A stretch of DNA of 64,000 nucleotides from Rhodospirillales bacterium (lineage in GTDB: Bacteria; Pseudomonadota; Alphaproteobacteria; Rhodospirillales; JAPHRK01), in NCBI GenBank assembly GCA_026196105.1, contig JAPHRK010000021.1, positions 1 through 64,000 on the forward strand. The letters run 5' to 3'. A program made the position numbers and the translations under genes. The notes under the pieces are model-generated. The model searched no databases. It saw only the letters and a list, made by a program, of their open reading frames with translations, and was not told the origin of the DNA. Of this stretch, positions 16,319-27,271 are shown piece by piece. Each line of letters begins with the position of its first letter. Positions within the stretch are counted from its first letter, which is position 1.

Positions 16319-17809
16319 GTGCGATTGGAAAAATTGATGCAAGGAATGGAAACCACACCATTGGCGACCGAAACCGTCAGACAAATGGAAATCGTCGGCC
16401 TCACCTGCGACTCACGTCAGGTGCGCCCCGGTTACCTTTTTGCCGCCTTGCCTGGTTCAGCCGTAGATGGACGTGATTACATTCCTCAAGCCTTAAAAAA
16501 CGGTGCTAAGGCCGTTCTTGCACCACCTGGAGCGACCTTGGGGTCGGCCCTTGAACAGGCCTACCCCGATGTCCCGGTTATCCAAGACGCCAACCCGCGC
16601 CGCCTGTTTGCCCAGTTTGCGGCGCACTTCTTTGATGGACAACCAAGCCATGTTTCCGCCATTACCGGAACCAATGGCAAGACATCTGTTGCTACATTTT
16701 TACGCCAAATATGGACGAGTTTACACAAGTCAGCTGGTAGCATGGGCACCCTCGGCGTTGAAGCTCCAGGCATGAAATTGGCAGGCACCTTAACCACCCC
16801 AGATTCAGCTGCACTGCACGAAATAATGAAGCGCCTGAGTGAAAACGAAGTCACTCACCTCGCCATGGAAGCATCAAGCCACGGGTTAGATCAATATCGT
16901 TTGGATGGCGTTCAGGTTTCTTCTGCAGGCTTTACCAATCTTAGCCGGGACCACTTAGATTACCATGGCTCGATGGAAGAATACCTTCGCGCTAAATCTC
17001 GTTTATTCAGCGAAGTAATGGCACCGAATGGAAAAGCGGTTCTTAATGCAGATATCCCCGAGTTCGGCTCACTAAAAGCCATTTGCGAAAGCCAAGGTCA
17101 CAAAATATTTGATTATGGCTGGGAAGGCCGAGCCATTCGCCTTAATTCTGTAGCGCCAAAAGCAACAGGGCAGGCATTAAGCTTTGAAACAGATGGGCAG
17201 CGCTTCTCAATCAACCTCCCCTTAGTTGGGGAATTTCAAGCCATGAATGCACTATGCGCCTTAGGTCTAGCGTTAGCCGAGGGGGCGAAAACCGCGGATG
17301 CCGTGAAAGCTCTAACCAGCCTTCAGGGTGTCCGCGGTCGGCTAGAAACGGCAGCACATCTCGACAATGATCGCGCAGTTTATGTGGATTATGCCCACAC
17401 ACCAGGTGCTCTTGAAACTGTGCTCAGAGCCCTACGTCCTCATACAGACGGGCGCTTGATTGTTGTGTTTGGTTGTGGTGGAGACCGAGACAAAGGCAAA
17501 CGGCCTCAAATGGGCAAAATTGCTCGCGACCACGCCGATGAAGTCATTGTAACAGACGACAATCCACGGACAGAAGATGCCAGCACCATTCGCCGGGAAG
17601 TAAAAGCTGCTTGCCCTGGAGCCCGAGAAATCGGCAACCGTCAGGATGCCATCGCTGCAGGGATTAAATCTTTAGAGCCTACAGATATCCTCCTTGTTGC
17701 TGGTAAAGGTCATGAAAGCGGCCAAATCATTGGCGATAAGGTCCTGCCTTTTGATGACAAGGAAGTTGTTAAAGAAATCATTCAATCCATAGGAGGCGCT
17801 TTATCATGA
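16319..17809 (+). CDS. murE: UDP-MurNAc-tripeptide synthetase (meso-DAP adding)
   Basis: Adds meso-diaminopimelate to UDP-MurNAc-L-Ala-D-Glu. 496 residues in three Mur-ligase domains: the N-terminal UDP-binding part (LTCDSRQVRPGYLFAAL), the ATPase P-loop ITGTNGKTS, and the C-terminal part with DNPR (414-417), the signature for meso-DAP rather than lysine. The open frame begins with a TTG at 16304, but the GTG at 16319 has GGGAG eight bases upstream and is preferred. It overlaps murF by four bases. Confidence 0.95.
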   Translation: MRLEKLMQGMETTPLATETVRQMEIVGLTCDSRQVRPGYLFAALPGSAVDGRDYIPQALKNGAKAVLAPPGATLGSALEQAYPDVPVIQDANPRRLFAQFAAHFFDGQPSHVSAITGTNGKTSVATFLRQIWTSLHKSAGSMGTLGVEAPGMKLAGTLTTPDSAALHEIMKRLSENEVTHLAMEASSHGLDQYRLDGVQVSSAGFTNLSRDHLDYHGSMEEYLRAKSRLFSEVMAPNGKAVLNADIPEFGSLKAICESQGHKIFDYGWEGRAIRLNSVAPKATGQALSFETDGQRFSINLPLVGEFQAMNALCALGLALAEGAKTADAVKALTSLQGVRGRLETAAHLDNDRAVYVDYAHTPGALETVLRALRPHTDGRLIVVFGCGGDRDKGKRPQMGKIARDHADEVIVTDDNPRTEDASTIRREVKAACPGAREIGNRQDAIAAGIKSLEPTDILLVAGKGHESGQIIGDKVLPFDDKEVVKEIIQSIGGALS

Positions 17810-19224
17810 GTAAGTTGCCACTTTGGACATCAACAGACGCCGTAAAAGCCACCCAAGGTCAAGTTAACAAACCTTGGGAAGCCCATGGCGTCTCCATCGA
17901 CAGTCGCCACATTAACAAAGGCGATCTTTTTGTTGCTTTGCATGGCCCTAACTTCGATGGCCATGATTATATAGAAAAAGCTTTTGAAATGGGTGCCGCA
18001 GCCGCTTTGGTCAGCCAAGTTCCCTCTGATGCGCCTAAAGGAGCAGCCTACCTTATCGTTGAGAATACGGAGAAAGCTCTCCGAGACCTTGGCGCTTTTG
18101 CCCGTGTTCGAACTGAAGCAAAGATTATCGGTATAACGGGCAGTGTTGGTAAAACCGGAGTTAAAGAATGCTTGTCTTTAATTTTGAGCTCCATGGGAAA
18201 ATGCTCAGCAACACAGGGTAATTTAAATAACCACCTAGGCCTCCCTCTTAGCCTCGCGCGGATGCCTGCCAATACGGATTACGGTGTTTTTGAAATGGGT
18301 ATGAACCATGCGGGAGAGCTGATTGATCTTTCCAAGCTGGCCCGTCCCCACATTGCGGTCATTACGACAGTTAATAGCGTCCATGTTGAGTACTTTGAAA
18401 ACGAAGAGGCTATCGCAGCGGCAAAAGCAGAAATTTTTGAGGGCATGGATAGTAAAGGTATCGCCATACTCAACGCTGACAACAAGCACTTTGAATTTTT
18501 AAAGAATTCAGCGGAGGATATTACGGTCAGCAGCTTTGGTTTTCAAAAGGTTGCCAATTGTCGCATAAGTAACATTAAGTTAGACGGAGAAGGCTCTGAT
18601 ATTGAAGCAAACATTGGTGGTGAAAAGCTATCATTCCGTCTCAACATGCCTGGTGAGCATTGGGCCATCAACAGCCTTGCTGTTTTAGGCGTTATCAACG
18701 CTCTAGGGTTAGATATCCAGCAGGCTGCAGAGGCTTTAAGCCAAGCCCGACCAGGCAAAGGCCGGGGCGAAACCCATGTTGTTAACTTACGCAGTGGTCA
18801 CTTCACCTTAGTTGATGAAAGTTACAATGCCAGTCCGGTTTCTATGGAAGCCGCCATTGCCAATTTAGGTCGCATGGAACCAGGAGAATTCTCTCAACGA
18901 GTAGCCGTTCTGGGAGACATGTTAGAACTTGGCGACGACGGGCCAGAACTTCATGCTTCATTAGTGAACGCCTTAGAAAAGGCCAAAATCGATAAAGTTT
19001 ACACCGCAGGCCATTATATGTCCCACCTGCGTGATGCTCTCCTACCCAAAATGCGGGGCGGTCATGCCCCTGATTCACAGTCCCTCGCCATTCTCGTGGC
19101 CGGATTTATCCGCGATGGCGATGTGGTTCTGGTTAAAGGGTCGGCCGGAAGCAAAACGGGACTGATCGTTAACCATCTTCTTCAACTAGGTGTGTCTGAA
19201 AACCACACCGCCACCGGGTCATAG
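17806..19224 (+). CDS. murF: UDP-MurNAc-pentapeptide synthetase MurF
   Basis: Adds D-Ala-D-Ala to the UDP-MurNAc-tripeptide. 472 residues: N-terminal domain (GVSIDSRHINKGDLFVAL), ATP-binding loop ITGSVGKTGVKE, GNLNNHLGLPLSLAR, EMGMNHAGEL, and C-terminal DESYNASPVSMEAAI. P-loop and lysine positions are intact. ATGA overlap with murE; mraY follows after 13 bases. Confidence 0.96.
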   Translation: MSKLPLWTSTDAVKATQGQVNKPWEAHGVSIDSRHINKGDLFVALHGPNFDGHDYIEKAFEMGAAAALVSQVPSDAPKGAAYLIVENTEKALRDLGAFARVRTEAKIIGITGSVGKTGVKECLSLILSSMGKCSATQGNLNNHLGLPLSLARMPANTDYGVFEMGMNHAGELIDLSKLARPHIAVITTVNSVHVEYFENEEAIAAAKAEIFEGMDSKGIAILNADNKHFEFLKNSAEDITVSSFGFQKVANCRISNIKLDGEGSDIEANIGGEKLSFRLNMPGEHWAINSLAVLGVINALGLDIQQAAEALSQARPGKGRGETHVVNLRSGHFTLVDESYNASPVSMEAAIANLGRMEPGEFSQRVAVLGDMLELGDDGPELHASLVNALEKAKIDKVYTAGHYMSHLRDALLPKMRGGHAPDSQSLAILVAGFIRDGDVVLVKGSAGSKTGLIVNHLLQLGVSENHTATGS

Positions 19225-19237
19225 GGATCATTAGAAT

Positions 19238-20326
19238 ATGTTGTTACATCTCCTTTATCCCTTAGCAGAACAATTCTCAGCCCTGAATGTTATCAGGTAC
19301 CTAACCTTCCGCACAGGTGGCGCGGTTCTTACGGCTTTGATTATTAGCTTTATCATTGGTCCTCCTCTGATTAACTGGCTCAAAAGCAAACAAGGTTATG
19401 GTCAACCAATCCGTGAAGACGGCCCAGAAAGCCACCTTCTGACCAAAAAAGGCACCCCGACTATGGGGGGCTTCATGATTTTAATCGCTCTTTGTTTCTC
19501 TACCCTCCTTTGGGCAGATTTAACTAACCAATTGGTCTGGGCAGCGATTATTGTCACGGGCGGCTATGGTCTTATTGGCTTCCTTGATGATTATTTAAAA
19601 ATCACACGGCGTAGTACAGGCGGTCTTTCTGGCAAGCTTAAGCTTGTCGCCCAAATCGTTATCGCTGCCGGAGTTACGATCTGGATTCAGGCTAATCAAC
19701 CAGAAGCCATGAACAGTCATTTAGCTGTTCCTTTCTTTAAAGATGTTCTAATTGATCTCGGCTGGTTCTTCATTGTTCTCAGTACTTTTGTCATGGTTGG
19801 TGCTTCCAATGCCGTGAACCTCACTGATGGGCTTGATGGACTTGCCATTGTCCCGGTCATGATTGCTGCCGGGGTGTTCGCCATGATTGCTTACTTGGTT
19901 GGTAACGCAGTTTTCGCCAATTACCTGCAAATTCATATGGTCCCCGGCACAGGTGAACTCACGGTCTTCCTTGGTGCCCTTATTGGGGCTGGGCTGGGCT
20001 TCCTGTGGTTCAACGCCCCCCCCGCTATGGTCTTTATGGGTGACACCGGGTCTTTAGCTCTTGGTGGCGCTTTGGGGGTCATCAGTGTCATCACCAAACA
20101 TGAGCTGGTTCTTGCCATTGTCGGCGGGTTATTCGTTCTCGAAACTGTTTCAGTAATTGTTCAAGTCGCTTCATTCAAACTGACCGGAAAACGGGTTTTC
20201 CGTATGGCACCTTTGCATCATCACTATGAGCAAAAAGGGTGGGCTGAATCGACTATTGTGATTCGTTTCTGGATTATCGCAACCATTCTGGCCCTGCTTG
20301 GGCTAGCAACCCTGAAGTTGAGGTAA
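19238..20326 (+). CDS. mraY: Phospho-MurNAc-pentapeptide transferase MraY
   Basis: Integral membrane enzyme that forms lipid I from UDP-MurNAc-pentapeptide and undecaprenyl phosphate. 362 residues and about ten helices. Family blocks seen: [19 protein letters not shown] (catalytic Asp pair), [25 protein letters not shown] and the C-terminal [12 protein letters not shown]. It is followed three bases later by murD. Confidence 0.97.
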   Translation: MLLHLLYPLAEQFSALNVIRYLTFRTGGAVLTALIISFIIGPPLINWLKSKQGYGQPIREDGPESHLLTKKGTPTMGGFMILIALCFSTLLWADLTNQLVWAAIIVTGGYGLIGFLDDYLKITRRSTGGLSGKLKLVAQIVIAAGVTIWIQANQPEAMNSHLAVPFFKDVLIDLGWFFIVLSTFVMVGASNAVNLTDGLDGLAIVPVMIAAGVFAMIAYLVGNAVFANYLQIHMVPGTGELTVFLGALIGAGLGFLWFNAPPAMVFMGDTGSLALGGALGVISVITKHELVLAIVGGLFVLETVSVIVQVASFKLTGKRVFRMAPLHHHYEQKGWAESTIVIRFWIIATILALLGLATLKLR

Positions 20327-20329
20327 GAA

Positions 20330-21721
20330 ATGATTGATCTTTCATACCTCAAAGGAAAAACCCTCGCTGTCTTTGGCCTTGCTCGGTCAGGCATGGCAAC
20401 AGTTGAAGCTCTTCTCGCGGGAGGAGCTACGGTCTTAGCTTGGGATGATAACGAAGCCAATCGTATCAAAGCTGAGGAGCAAGGAGCAACACTTAGTGAA
20501 TTGAGCACAATTGACTGGACCGATGTTTCCAGTCTGGTTCTCAGCCCCGGCGTACCTTTAACCCACCCCGAACCTCACCCTGTTGCTTCGGCTGCCCAAA
20601 ACGCAGGCGTGGAAGTAATTGGAGATATCGAACTCCTGGCGCGGGCTGATCCAAACACGCCTATTATAGGTATTACGGGCACCAACGGAAAATCAACAAC
20701 CACAGCCTTGGTCGCTCATATCCTGGAAGAGGCCGGGAAGCGAGTTCAAGTCGGTGGAAATTTAGGCACGCCAGTTCTCTCCTTCGACCGCCTCGGTGGA
20801 AAAGGTGTTTATGTTTTAGAGTTGTCTTCCTATCAGTTAGACCTCATGCACGAGACCCCAATTCATACGGCAATTTTCCTCAATATCGCCCCTGACCACC
20901 TTGATCGCCATGGTGATTTAGATGGCTATATCAAAGCAAAGAAACGAATTTTCAACGGCATAGTTGAAGGTGGGACTGCTCTAATCGGTTTAGATGACGA
21001 AACCTGTCAGGGTCTTTGGCAAGAACTGGGTCAACAACGCTACTATAAAGTTATTCCTTTTTCTGGACGATTCCCGGCTCACGGGGGAATTTACGCCATG
21101 AACGGTATGTTGGTTGACGATACTAACCACCGTCGCCAAACTTTGGCCGACTTAAAAATGATAATCTCACTAACCGGCACGCATAATCACCAAAATGCCG
21201 CGGCATCATTTGGCGCAACCCTTTCTGTTGGCGTTAAACCAGCCACTATCATCGCTGCCATGAAGACTTTCCCCGGCTTAGCCCATCGTCAGGAAGTCGT
21301 CAGCATTGTTGATGGAGTCACATATATCAATGACAGCAAAGCAACCAACGCCGAAGCAACCGCCAGGGCTTTATCAAGTTACGATAATATTTATTGGATC
21401 GCAGGAGGACTCGCTAAAGAGGGTGGAATTTCAACTCTAAACGGAGAACTTAATTCTGTACGCCATGCTTATCTCATTGGTGAAGCCGCAACAGATTTTG
21501 CCAAAACTCTCCATGATAAAATTGACCACACTATTGCTGGCGACTTAGAAACAGCTTTAAACCTTGCCCAAAAAGAAGCGATATCAGCAGAGGGTAATAG
21601 CGTTGTCTTGTTATCTCCCGCCTGTGCTTCCTTTGACCAATACCCAAATTTTGAAGCCCGAGGCGATGCCTTTAAAGCTCTTGTGAGCAGCCTTCCAGGT
21701 AAGCGTGGAGGCATTCAATGA
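20330..21721 (+). CDS. murD: UDP-MurNAc-L-Ala:D-Glu ligase MurD
   Basis: Cytoplasmic Mur ligase adding D-glutamate. 463 residues: Rossmann-like N-terminal domain (LAVFGLARSGMATVEALL), P-loop GITGTNGKSTTTAL, ELSSYQLD, NIAPDHLDRHG, and the C-terminal INDSKATNAEAT and LLSPACASFDQY. It overlaps ftsW by four bases (ATGA). Confidence 0.96.
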   Translation: MIDLSYLKGKTLAVFGLARSGMATVEALLAGGATVLAWDDNEANRIKAEEQGATLSELSTIDWTDVSSLVLSPGVPLTHPEPHPVASAAQNAGVEVIGDIELLARADPNTPIIGITGTNGKSTTTALVAHILEEAGKRVQVGGNLGTPVLSFDRLGGKGVYVLELSSYQLDLMHETPIHTAIFLNIAPDHLDRHGDLDGYIKAKKRIFNGIVEGGTALIGLDDETCQGLWQELGQQRYYKVIPFSGRFPAHGGIYAMNGMLVDDTNHRRQTLADLKMIISLTGTHNHQNAAASFGATLSVGVKPATIIAAMKTFPGLAHRQEVVSIVDGVTYINDSKATNAEATARALSSYDNIYWIAGGLAKEGGISTLNGELNSVRHAYLIGEAATDFAKTLHDKIDHTIAGDLETALNLAQKEAISAEGNSVVLLSPACASFDQYPNFEARGDAFKALVSSLPGKRGGIQ

Positions 21722-22848
21722 CGAGTATAGCCTTTACACAAACAGATAGAAGCCTCATTGGGCGTTGGTGGCGGACTATTGATCGCTGGACCCTAGCCGC
21801 ACTGATCTTGTTGATCGCGGTAGGGGGGGTTCTAGCTTTAGCGGCGACCCCTGCTGTTGCTGAACGCCTTGGTTACGACACTTTCCATTTTGCCAAACGC
21901 CAAATGGTTTTCCTTCCAGTAGCTCTAGCTGTGATGTTTGGAATATCCCTCTTCTCTCCCACAGGGGTAAGGCGTTTTGCGCTCGTGCTTTTTGCAGTCT
22001 TCTTTGTGTTGACTATCGCTACTTTATTCATGGGCCATGAAGTTAAAGGGGCTTCTCGTTGGATCAAATTAGGCAGCTTCACCTTACAGCCTTCAGAGTT
22101 CTTGAAGTCCACCTTTGTAGTGGTGGCTGCTTGGATGTTTGCTAATCAGCATTACCGTGAAGAATTCCCTGGTTTCTTGATAGCAACCGGGCTTTATGCT
22201 GCCGTTGTCGGCGTGCTGTTGCTCCAACCAGATTTCGGTATGACTATTGTTGTTTCTGTAGTCTGGAGTATCCAATTCTTCCTTGCAGGCTTGCCCATGC
22301 TTTGGGTGGTCGGTGTTGCTGCTCTCTTCCTGGGAGGCGGTGTCGGTGCTTATTTCGTCCTTGGACATGTTCAATCTCGTATTGATCGTTTCCTTGATCC
22401 TGCCTCAGGCGATACTTATCAAGTCTCTCGCTCCATGGAAGCCTTTTTGAATGGTGGTTGGTTTGGAACAGGTCCAGGCGAAGGAACTGTAAAATCTTTC
22501 CTTCCTGATGCCCATGCAGATTTTATATTCGCTGTCGCCGGGGAAGAATTTGGACTTTTTGCCTGTTTGTTTATTGTTCTCCTTTTCGCCTTTATCGTAC
22601 TGCGCGGTTTCCTACGGATGTTCAAAGAGGCTGACCTCTTTGCCCTGATTGCAACAGTGGGCCTCTTGGTTCAATTTGGCCTGCAGGCCATCATCAATAT
22701 GGCTTCAACACTTCATCTTATTCCGACCAAAGGTATGACTCTGCCCTTTATCTCCTACGGCGGTTCATCTGCTTTGGCTTTGGCGATTGGGATGGGAATG
22801 GTGTTAGCCCTAACAAGAGAGCGAAAACGAGGAGGTGCCCATGACTAG
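21718..22848 (+). CDS. ftsW: Septal glycosyltransferase FtsW (SEDS family)
   Basis: Polymerises lipid II at the septum with FtsI. 376 residues and about ten helices. SEDS hallmarks: GASRWIKLGSFTLQPSEFLK, LLQPDFGM (catalytic-region Asp), GTGPGEGTVKSFLPDAHADF, and C-terminal PTKGMTLPFISYGGSS. It overlaps the murG start by eight bases. Confidence 0.96.
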   Translation: MTSIAFTQTDRSLIGRWWRTIDRWTLAALILLIAVGGVLALAATPAVAERLGYDTFHFAKRQMVFLPVALAVMFGISLFSPTGVRRFALVLFAVFFVLTIATLFMGHEVKGASRWIKLGSFTLQPSEFLKSTFVVVAAWMFANQHYREEFPGFLIATGLYAAVVGVLLLQPDFGMTIVVSVVWSIQFFLAGLPMLWVVGVAALFLGGGVGAYFVLGHVQSRIDRFLDPASGDTYQVSRSMEAFLNGGWFGTGPGEGTVKSFLPDAHADFIFAVAGEEFGLFACLFIVLLFAFIVLRGFLRMFKEADLFALIATVGLLVQFGLQAIINMASTLHLIPTKGMTLPFISYGGSSALALAIGMGMVLALTRERKRGGAHD

Positions 22849-23977
22849 CAACACCCCTCATATCGTTTTAGCTGCTGGTGGTACAGGTGGTCATGTCTTC
22901 CCTGCGGAAGCTCTAGCGACAACCTTATTAGGTCGAGGCTGCAAGCTCACTCTGATTACGGATCGTCGTGGCGGCAACTGGGGTGAAAACCTAGGCAATG
23001 TAAATGTTATTCGTATTCGGGCATCTGCTGTTGCTGGCAAAGGTATTCTTGGCAAAGTTATGAGCGTTTTCCGCCTTGGAATTGGCACCTTACAAGCCCG
23101 TGGGCATCTTAAAAAAATCAAACCTGCCTGCGTTGTTGGCTTTGGCGGTTATGCCTCTGTACCTACCATGTTTGCCGCCACTATGTCAGGTGTTTCAACT
23201 GCTTTGCATGAACAGAATGCTCTATTAGGTCGGGCCAACAAACTATTGGCTCCCAGAGTGAATAAGGTCGCGACTTCTTTTGAAAATGCCAAAGAGGTTG
23301 AAGCGGTTGCCCCTGGCAAAGTTGTTTATACTGGTATGCCCGTTCGCAGTCAGGTCGCTGAAGTTCGCGGCGCAAATTATCCTGAACTGACCAAAAAGAG
23401 CGAAATTCACCTCTTGGTTATCGGCGGGTCACAAGGGGCCAAAGTTTTTAGTGAGATCGTTCCACAAGCTTTGGCCTTGTTACCTAAAGAACTACAAAAG
23501 CGCATACATATAGCCCAACAGTGCCGCTCTGAAGATTTGACTACGGCTGAGAAAGCTTATGAAGGTTTAGAAGTCAAAACAACTTTAAAAACATTCTTTG
23601 ATGATATACCCCAACGTTTGGCAGGAACCCATCTAGTCATCGCCCGTGCGGGGGCCTCAACAATCGCCGAACTCACAGCCGTTGGACGCCCTGCTCTGCT
23701 GGTGCCTTATCCCTACGCTGCAGATGACCATCAAACATTTAATGCCCACGCCATTGATGAAGCTGGTGGTGGTTGGCTGATCCCACAAGACTCGTTTACC
23801 CCCGAGAACCTAGCTCAACGGTTGGAATCATTGTTCTCCTTGCCGCGCACATTACAAAACGCGGCTTCAGGAGCCTTATCCGCCGGGCGACCCGACGCTG
23901 CTGAAAAGCTCGCCGACATGGTTTTCAAACTCTTACCGGTAAATGGAAATAATAAAGACGGAAGGAAAACCGCATGA
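22841..23977 (+). CDS. murG: UDP-GlcNAc transferase MurG (lipid II synthase)
   Basis: Peripheral membrane GT28 enzyme that converts lipid I to lipid II. About 378 residues. Glycine-rich loop [41 protein letters not shown] and the C-terminal [10 protein letters not shown] and [10 protein letters not shown] blocks are visible. The ATG at 22841 is chosen over the in-frame GTG at 22835 because GGAGG ends five bases before it. ATGA overlap with murC. Confidence 0.96.
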   Translation: MTSNTPHIVLAAGGTGGHVFPAEALATTLLGRGCKLTLITDRRGGNWGENLGNVNVIRIRASAVAGKGILGKVMSVFRLGIGTLQARGHLKKIKPACVVGFGGYASVPTMFAATMSGVSTALHEQNALLGRANKLLAPRVNKVATSFENAKEVEAVAPGKVVYTGMPVRSQVAEVRGANYPELTKKSEIHLLVIGGSQGAKVFSEIVPQALALLPKELQKRIHIAQQCRSEDLTTAEKAYEGLEVKTTLKTFFDDIPQRLAGTHLVIARAGASTIAELTAVGRPALLVPYPYAADDHQTFNAHAIDEAGGGWLIPQDSFTPENLAQRLESLFSLPRTLQNAASGALSAGRPDAAEKLADMVFKLLPVNGNNKDGRKTA

Positions 23978-25413
23978 GAGCCCTCCCCTTAAACATCGGT
24001 ACCATCCATTTCGTCGGCATCGGCGGGATTGGCATGAGTGGCATCGCCGAAGTTTTGCATAATCTGGGCTATGTGGTCCAAGGCAGCGACTTAAGCGCTA
24101 ATCTCAATGTTAAACGCCTGCGTAAGTTGGGCATTAAAGTTCATGTCGGCCATAAAGCTGAAAATCTAGGCGAGACTCAGGTTATCGTCGTTTCAACAGC
24201 CGTTAAAGCCGACAACCCCGAAGTTATGGAAGGCCGCAAGCGTCTTATTCCAGTTGTTCGCCGCGCTGAAATGCTAGCTGAACTGATGCGCCTTAAGTGG
24301 GCTATCGCCGTTGGTGGTACCCATGGCAAAACCACCACAACTTCCATGGTTGCAGCTCTCCTTGATGAAGCTGGTCGCGACCCAACAGTTATCAACGGCG
24401 GCATCATTAATGCCTATGGTACTAACGCCCGTCTCGGCGATAGCGAATGGATGGTTGTTGAAGCAGATGAGTCCGATGGAACATTTATTAAACTTCCTGC
24501 TGTCATTGCCATTGTTACAAATATGGACCCGGAACACCTGGATCACTACGGCTCTTTCGATAAGCTCAGAGATGCCTTTGATACCTTTGTTGAAAACATC
24601 CCTTTCTATGGCTTTGCTGCTTTGTGCATTGATCACCCAGAAGTCCAAGCCATGATCCCGCGCGTTGCTGATCGCAAAATCATTACTTACGGATTCAGTC
24701 CTCAAGCAGACGTCCGCGGCATTAACCTTGAAATGGGCGCAGATGGCGCTCGCTTTGATGTGGTTATCACAAACAGAATCGCCGGAGTTAGCCGCACCGT
24801 TGAAGGGTTGCACCTGCCCATGGTTGGTCAGCACAACGTCGCCAATGCTTTAGCCTCAGTAGCTGTTGCTCAGGAAATGGCTTTGGAAGATTCAGTACTT
24901 CGCCGAGCTTTAGGGAATTTTGAAGGGGTCAAACGCCGCTTTACCAAAACTGGTGAAGTCGATGGGATTACAGTGATTGATGATTATGGTCACCACCCAG
25001 TTGAAATCTCTGCCGTTCTCAATGCAGCACGTTCTGCAAGTCGGGGAAAGGTCATTGCAGTGGTTCAGCCGCACCGTTACTCGCGCTTAAAAGAATTGTT
25101 TGAAGATTTCTGCACCTGCTTCAATGAAGCAGACGCCGTACTTGTTGCAGATATTTATGCCGCCGGGGAAAAACCTATCGCAGGGTTTGAAAAAAACAAT
25201 CTTGTAGAAGGTATTCGTTCTCATGGTCACCGTACAGTGATGCCTTTAAACGACCCGGCAGAACTCTGTGAGATTGTGAATGATTTAGCCCGCCCTGGAG
25301 ATCTGGTGGTCTGCTTAGGTGCCGGGAACATAACCACATGGGCAAATGCCCTACCAAATGAACTAGCACGACTACGCTACGGGGATAAAACCGAGGGGAG
25401 CACAGGTAAATGA
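23974..25413 (+). CDS. murC: UDP-MurNAc:L-alanine ligase MurC
   Basis: First Mur ligase, adding L-alanine to UDP-MurNAc. 479 residues: N-terminal [16 protein letters not shown]-loop [34 protein letters not shown], and C-terminal [10 protein letters not shown] and QPHRYSRL. It overlaps murB by four bases. Confidence 0.97.
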   Translation: MRALPLNIGTIHFVGIGGIGMSGIAEVLHNLGYVVQGSDLSANLNVKRLRKLGIKVHVGHKAENLGETQVIVVSTAVKADNPEVMEGRKRLIPVVRRAEMLAELMRLKWAIAVGGTHGKTTTTSMVAALLDEAGRDPTVINGGIINAYGTNARLGDSEWMVVEADESDGTFIKLPAVIAIVTNMDPEHLDHYGSFDKLRDAFDTFVENIPFYGFAALCIDHPEVQAMIPRVADRKIITYGFSPQADVRGINLEMGADGARFDVVITNRIAGVSRTVEGLHLPMVGQHNVANALASVAVAQEMALEDSVLRRALGNFEGVKRRFTKTGEVDGITVIDDYGHHPVEISAVLNAARSASRGKVIAVVQPHRYSRLKELFEDFCTCFNEADAVLVADIYAAGEKPIAGFEKNNLVEGIRSHGHRTVMPLNDPAELCEIVNDLARPGDLVVCLGAGNITTWANALPNELARLRYGDKTEGSTGK

Positions 25414-26357
25414 TGGCTGCTTTGTTATATCGAGGACATTTAGTGAAGCGATTACCCAAAGTACGGGGTCGCTATATGCCGAATGCCCAACTCGCAAAAT
25501 ACACATGGTTTAAAGTCGGTGGCCCGGCGGAAGTTATCTTCCGCCCTGCCGATACAGAAGACTTAGTCCATTTCCTCGCTAACAAACCCGAAGATGTGCC
25601 TGTCACCGTTATTGGTGTCGGCTCTAACCTTTTAGTACGAGATGGTGGTGTCCCAGGCGTTGTTATTCGGTTAGGACGTGGTTTTTCTTCCGTTGAAATT
25701 AACGGCACTGAAGTTCGCGCTGGTGGCGGCGCTCTTGATACGAACGTTGCCAAACATTGCGCAGAAGCTGGTGTGGCTGGCCTTGAGTTCTTAAGCGGTA
25801 TTCCGGGTACTATCGGTGGTGCTCTTCGCATGAATGCCGGAGCTTATGGCACAGAAATGAAAGACGTCACCATTAACGCTATGGCCGTTGATGGGGATGG
25901 CAATATTCATGGCCTTTCTCCTGAAAAACTCAATTTTTCTTACCGCAAATCAGGAGTACCTGAAGATTGGCTTTTCACTCAAGTGGTGATGCGCGGTATT
26001 GAAGGCGACCCTACTAAAATTAATGAACGGATGGCTGAAATCAAAGCCGCCCGCGAAGATTCACAACCCGTGCGCACTTCCACAGGGGGCAGCACTTTTG
26101 CCAACCCTCCAGAAGTCAGCGCTTGGGAATTAATCGACGGTGCCGGGTGTCGTGGTCTCTCTCGGGGTGATGCTCAGGTTTCACACAAACATTGTAACTT
26201 CCTAGTCAACAAAGGCGAAGCTACCGCAGCTGATTTAGAAGGTCTCGGCGAAGAGGTTCGTCGTCGGGTTTTCCAAACCTACGGCGTAGCTCTCAAATGG
26301 GAAATTCGTCGCATCGGTGTCAATGACGGTCCTTCTGCTGAGGAGGTCAAATATTGA
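25410..26357 (+). CDS. murB: UDP-N-acetylenolpyruvoylglucosamine reductase MurB
   Basis: FAD/NADPH enzyme that makes UDP-MurNAc from the enolpyruvyl intermediate. 315 residues: NTxx-like start ([18 protein letters not shown]), [34 protein letters not shown], the catalytic-serine region [10 protein letters not shown] and a C-terminal [17 protein letters not shown]. The end matches type I enzymes without the long insert. Its stop TGA overlaps the TTG start of ddl. Confidence 0.96.
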   Translation: MMAALLYRGHLVKRLPKVRGRYMPNAQLAKYTWFKVGGPAEVIFRPADTEDLVHFLANKPEDVPVTVIGVGSNLLVRDGGVPGVVIRLGRGFSSVEINGTEVRAGGGALDTNVAKHCAEAGVAGLEFLSGIPGTIGGALRMNAGAYGTEMKDVTINAMAVDGDGNIHGLSPEKLNFSYRKSGVPEDWLFTQVVMRGIEGDPTKINERMAEIKAAREDSQPVRTSTGGSTFANPPEVSAWELIDGAGCRGLSRGDAQVSHKHCNFLVNKGEATAADLEGLGEEVRRRVFQTYGVALKWEIRRIGVNDGPSAEEVKY

Positions 26358-27271
26358 GCAAACATGTCGCAGTCTTGATGGGTGGATGGTCTGCTGAACG
26401 GGAAGTTTCCCTAGTCAGCGGGGCCGCTGTGGTGAAAGCTCTGAAAGATACGGATTACAAAATAACTGCTATCGATGTGCAGCGCGACGCAGCAAACTTG
26501 CTGATGAGTCTGTCCCCTCGTCCAGACGCGGTTTTCAACGCTTTGCACGGCCCTTATGGGGAAGATGGTTGTATTCAAGGTCTGCTCAATATCCTTGGCG
26601 TTCCCTACACCCATTCTGGTGTCTTAAGCTCAGCTATGGCAATGGACAAGCCCTTAGCCAAACAGTTGTTCGCTCTTAATGGCCTCCCCGTGGCGGAGCA
26701 TTGCCTTGCTACCAAAGAAGAAATCCTTGGTGGCGACGTCATGCCTCGCCCCTACGTAATCAAGCCCCTCAATGAAGGTTCCAGCGTTGGCATTCACATC
26801 ATTCACGAAGGCAGCAATGGTCCTGATTTAGTGGGAGATAAATGGACTTTCGGTGAGCAGGTCATGGTCGAGAGCTTTATTCCAGGTCGAGAACTCACGG
26901 TCGCCGTTATGGGCGATAAAGCCCTCGCCGTAACTGAAATCGCCACCGATCATGAATTTTACGATTATGACGCTAAATACGCCGTTGGTGGATCGCGCCA
27001 TGAAATTCCAGCCAAAATTTCTCAAGATATCGCTGATCTCGCAAAAAACCGGGCCATAACCGCTCATAATGCCTTGGGGTGCCGGGGTGTTACTCGGGTG
27101 GATTTCCGGTTTGACGAATCAAAAGGTGCAGATGGCTTAATTATCTTAGAAATCAATACTCAACCGGGGCTAACTCCAACTTCGTTAGTCCCTGAGCAAG
27201 CCGCATATGCGGGCATTCCTTTTAAGGAATTAATCAGTTGGATGGTGGAGGACGCATCATGCGACGGGTAA
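26354..27271 (+). CDS. ddl: D-alanine-D-alanine ligase
   Basis: ATP-grasp enzyme making D-Ala-D-Ala for MurF. 305 residues: VLMGGWSAEREVSLVSG, HGPYGEDGCIQGLL, PYVIKPLNEGSSVGIHI, ELTVAVMG and EINTQPGLTPTSLVP with the Mg-binding Glu and Asn. It starts with TTG at 26354, supported by AGGAGG seven bases upstream; no ATG fits the conserved N-terminus. It overlaps murB by four bases and ftsQ by 13. Confidence 0.96.
   Translation: MSKHVAVLMGGWSAEREVSLVSGAAVVKALKDTDYKITAIDVQRDAANLLMSLSPRPDAVFNALHGPYGEDGCIQGLLNILGVPYTHSGVLSSAMAMDKPLAKQLFALNGLPVAEHCLATKEEILGGDVMPRPYVIKPLNEGSSVGIHIIHEGSNGPDLVGDKWTFGEQVMVESFIPGRELTVAVMGDKALAVTEIATDHEFYDYDAKYAVGGSRHEIPAKISQDIADLAKNRAITAHNALGCRGVTRVDFRFDESKGADGLIILEINTQPGLTPTSLVPEQAAYAGIPFKELISWMVEDASCDG

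Noticed and set aside
24274-24834. 186-residue frame opposite murC
   Set aside because: Antisense shadow; no ribosome site or family.
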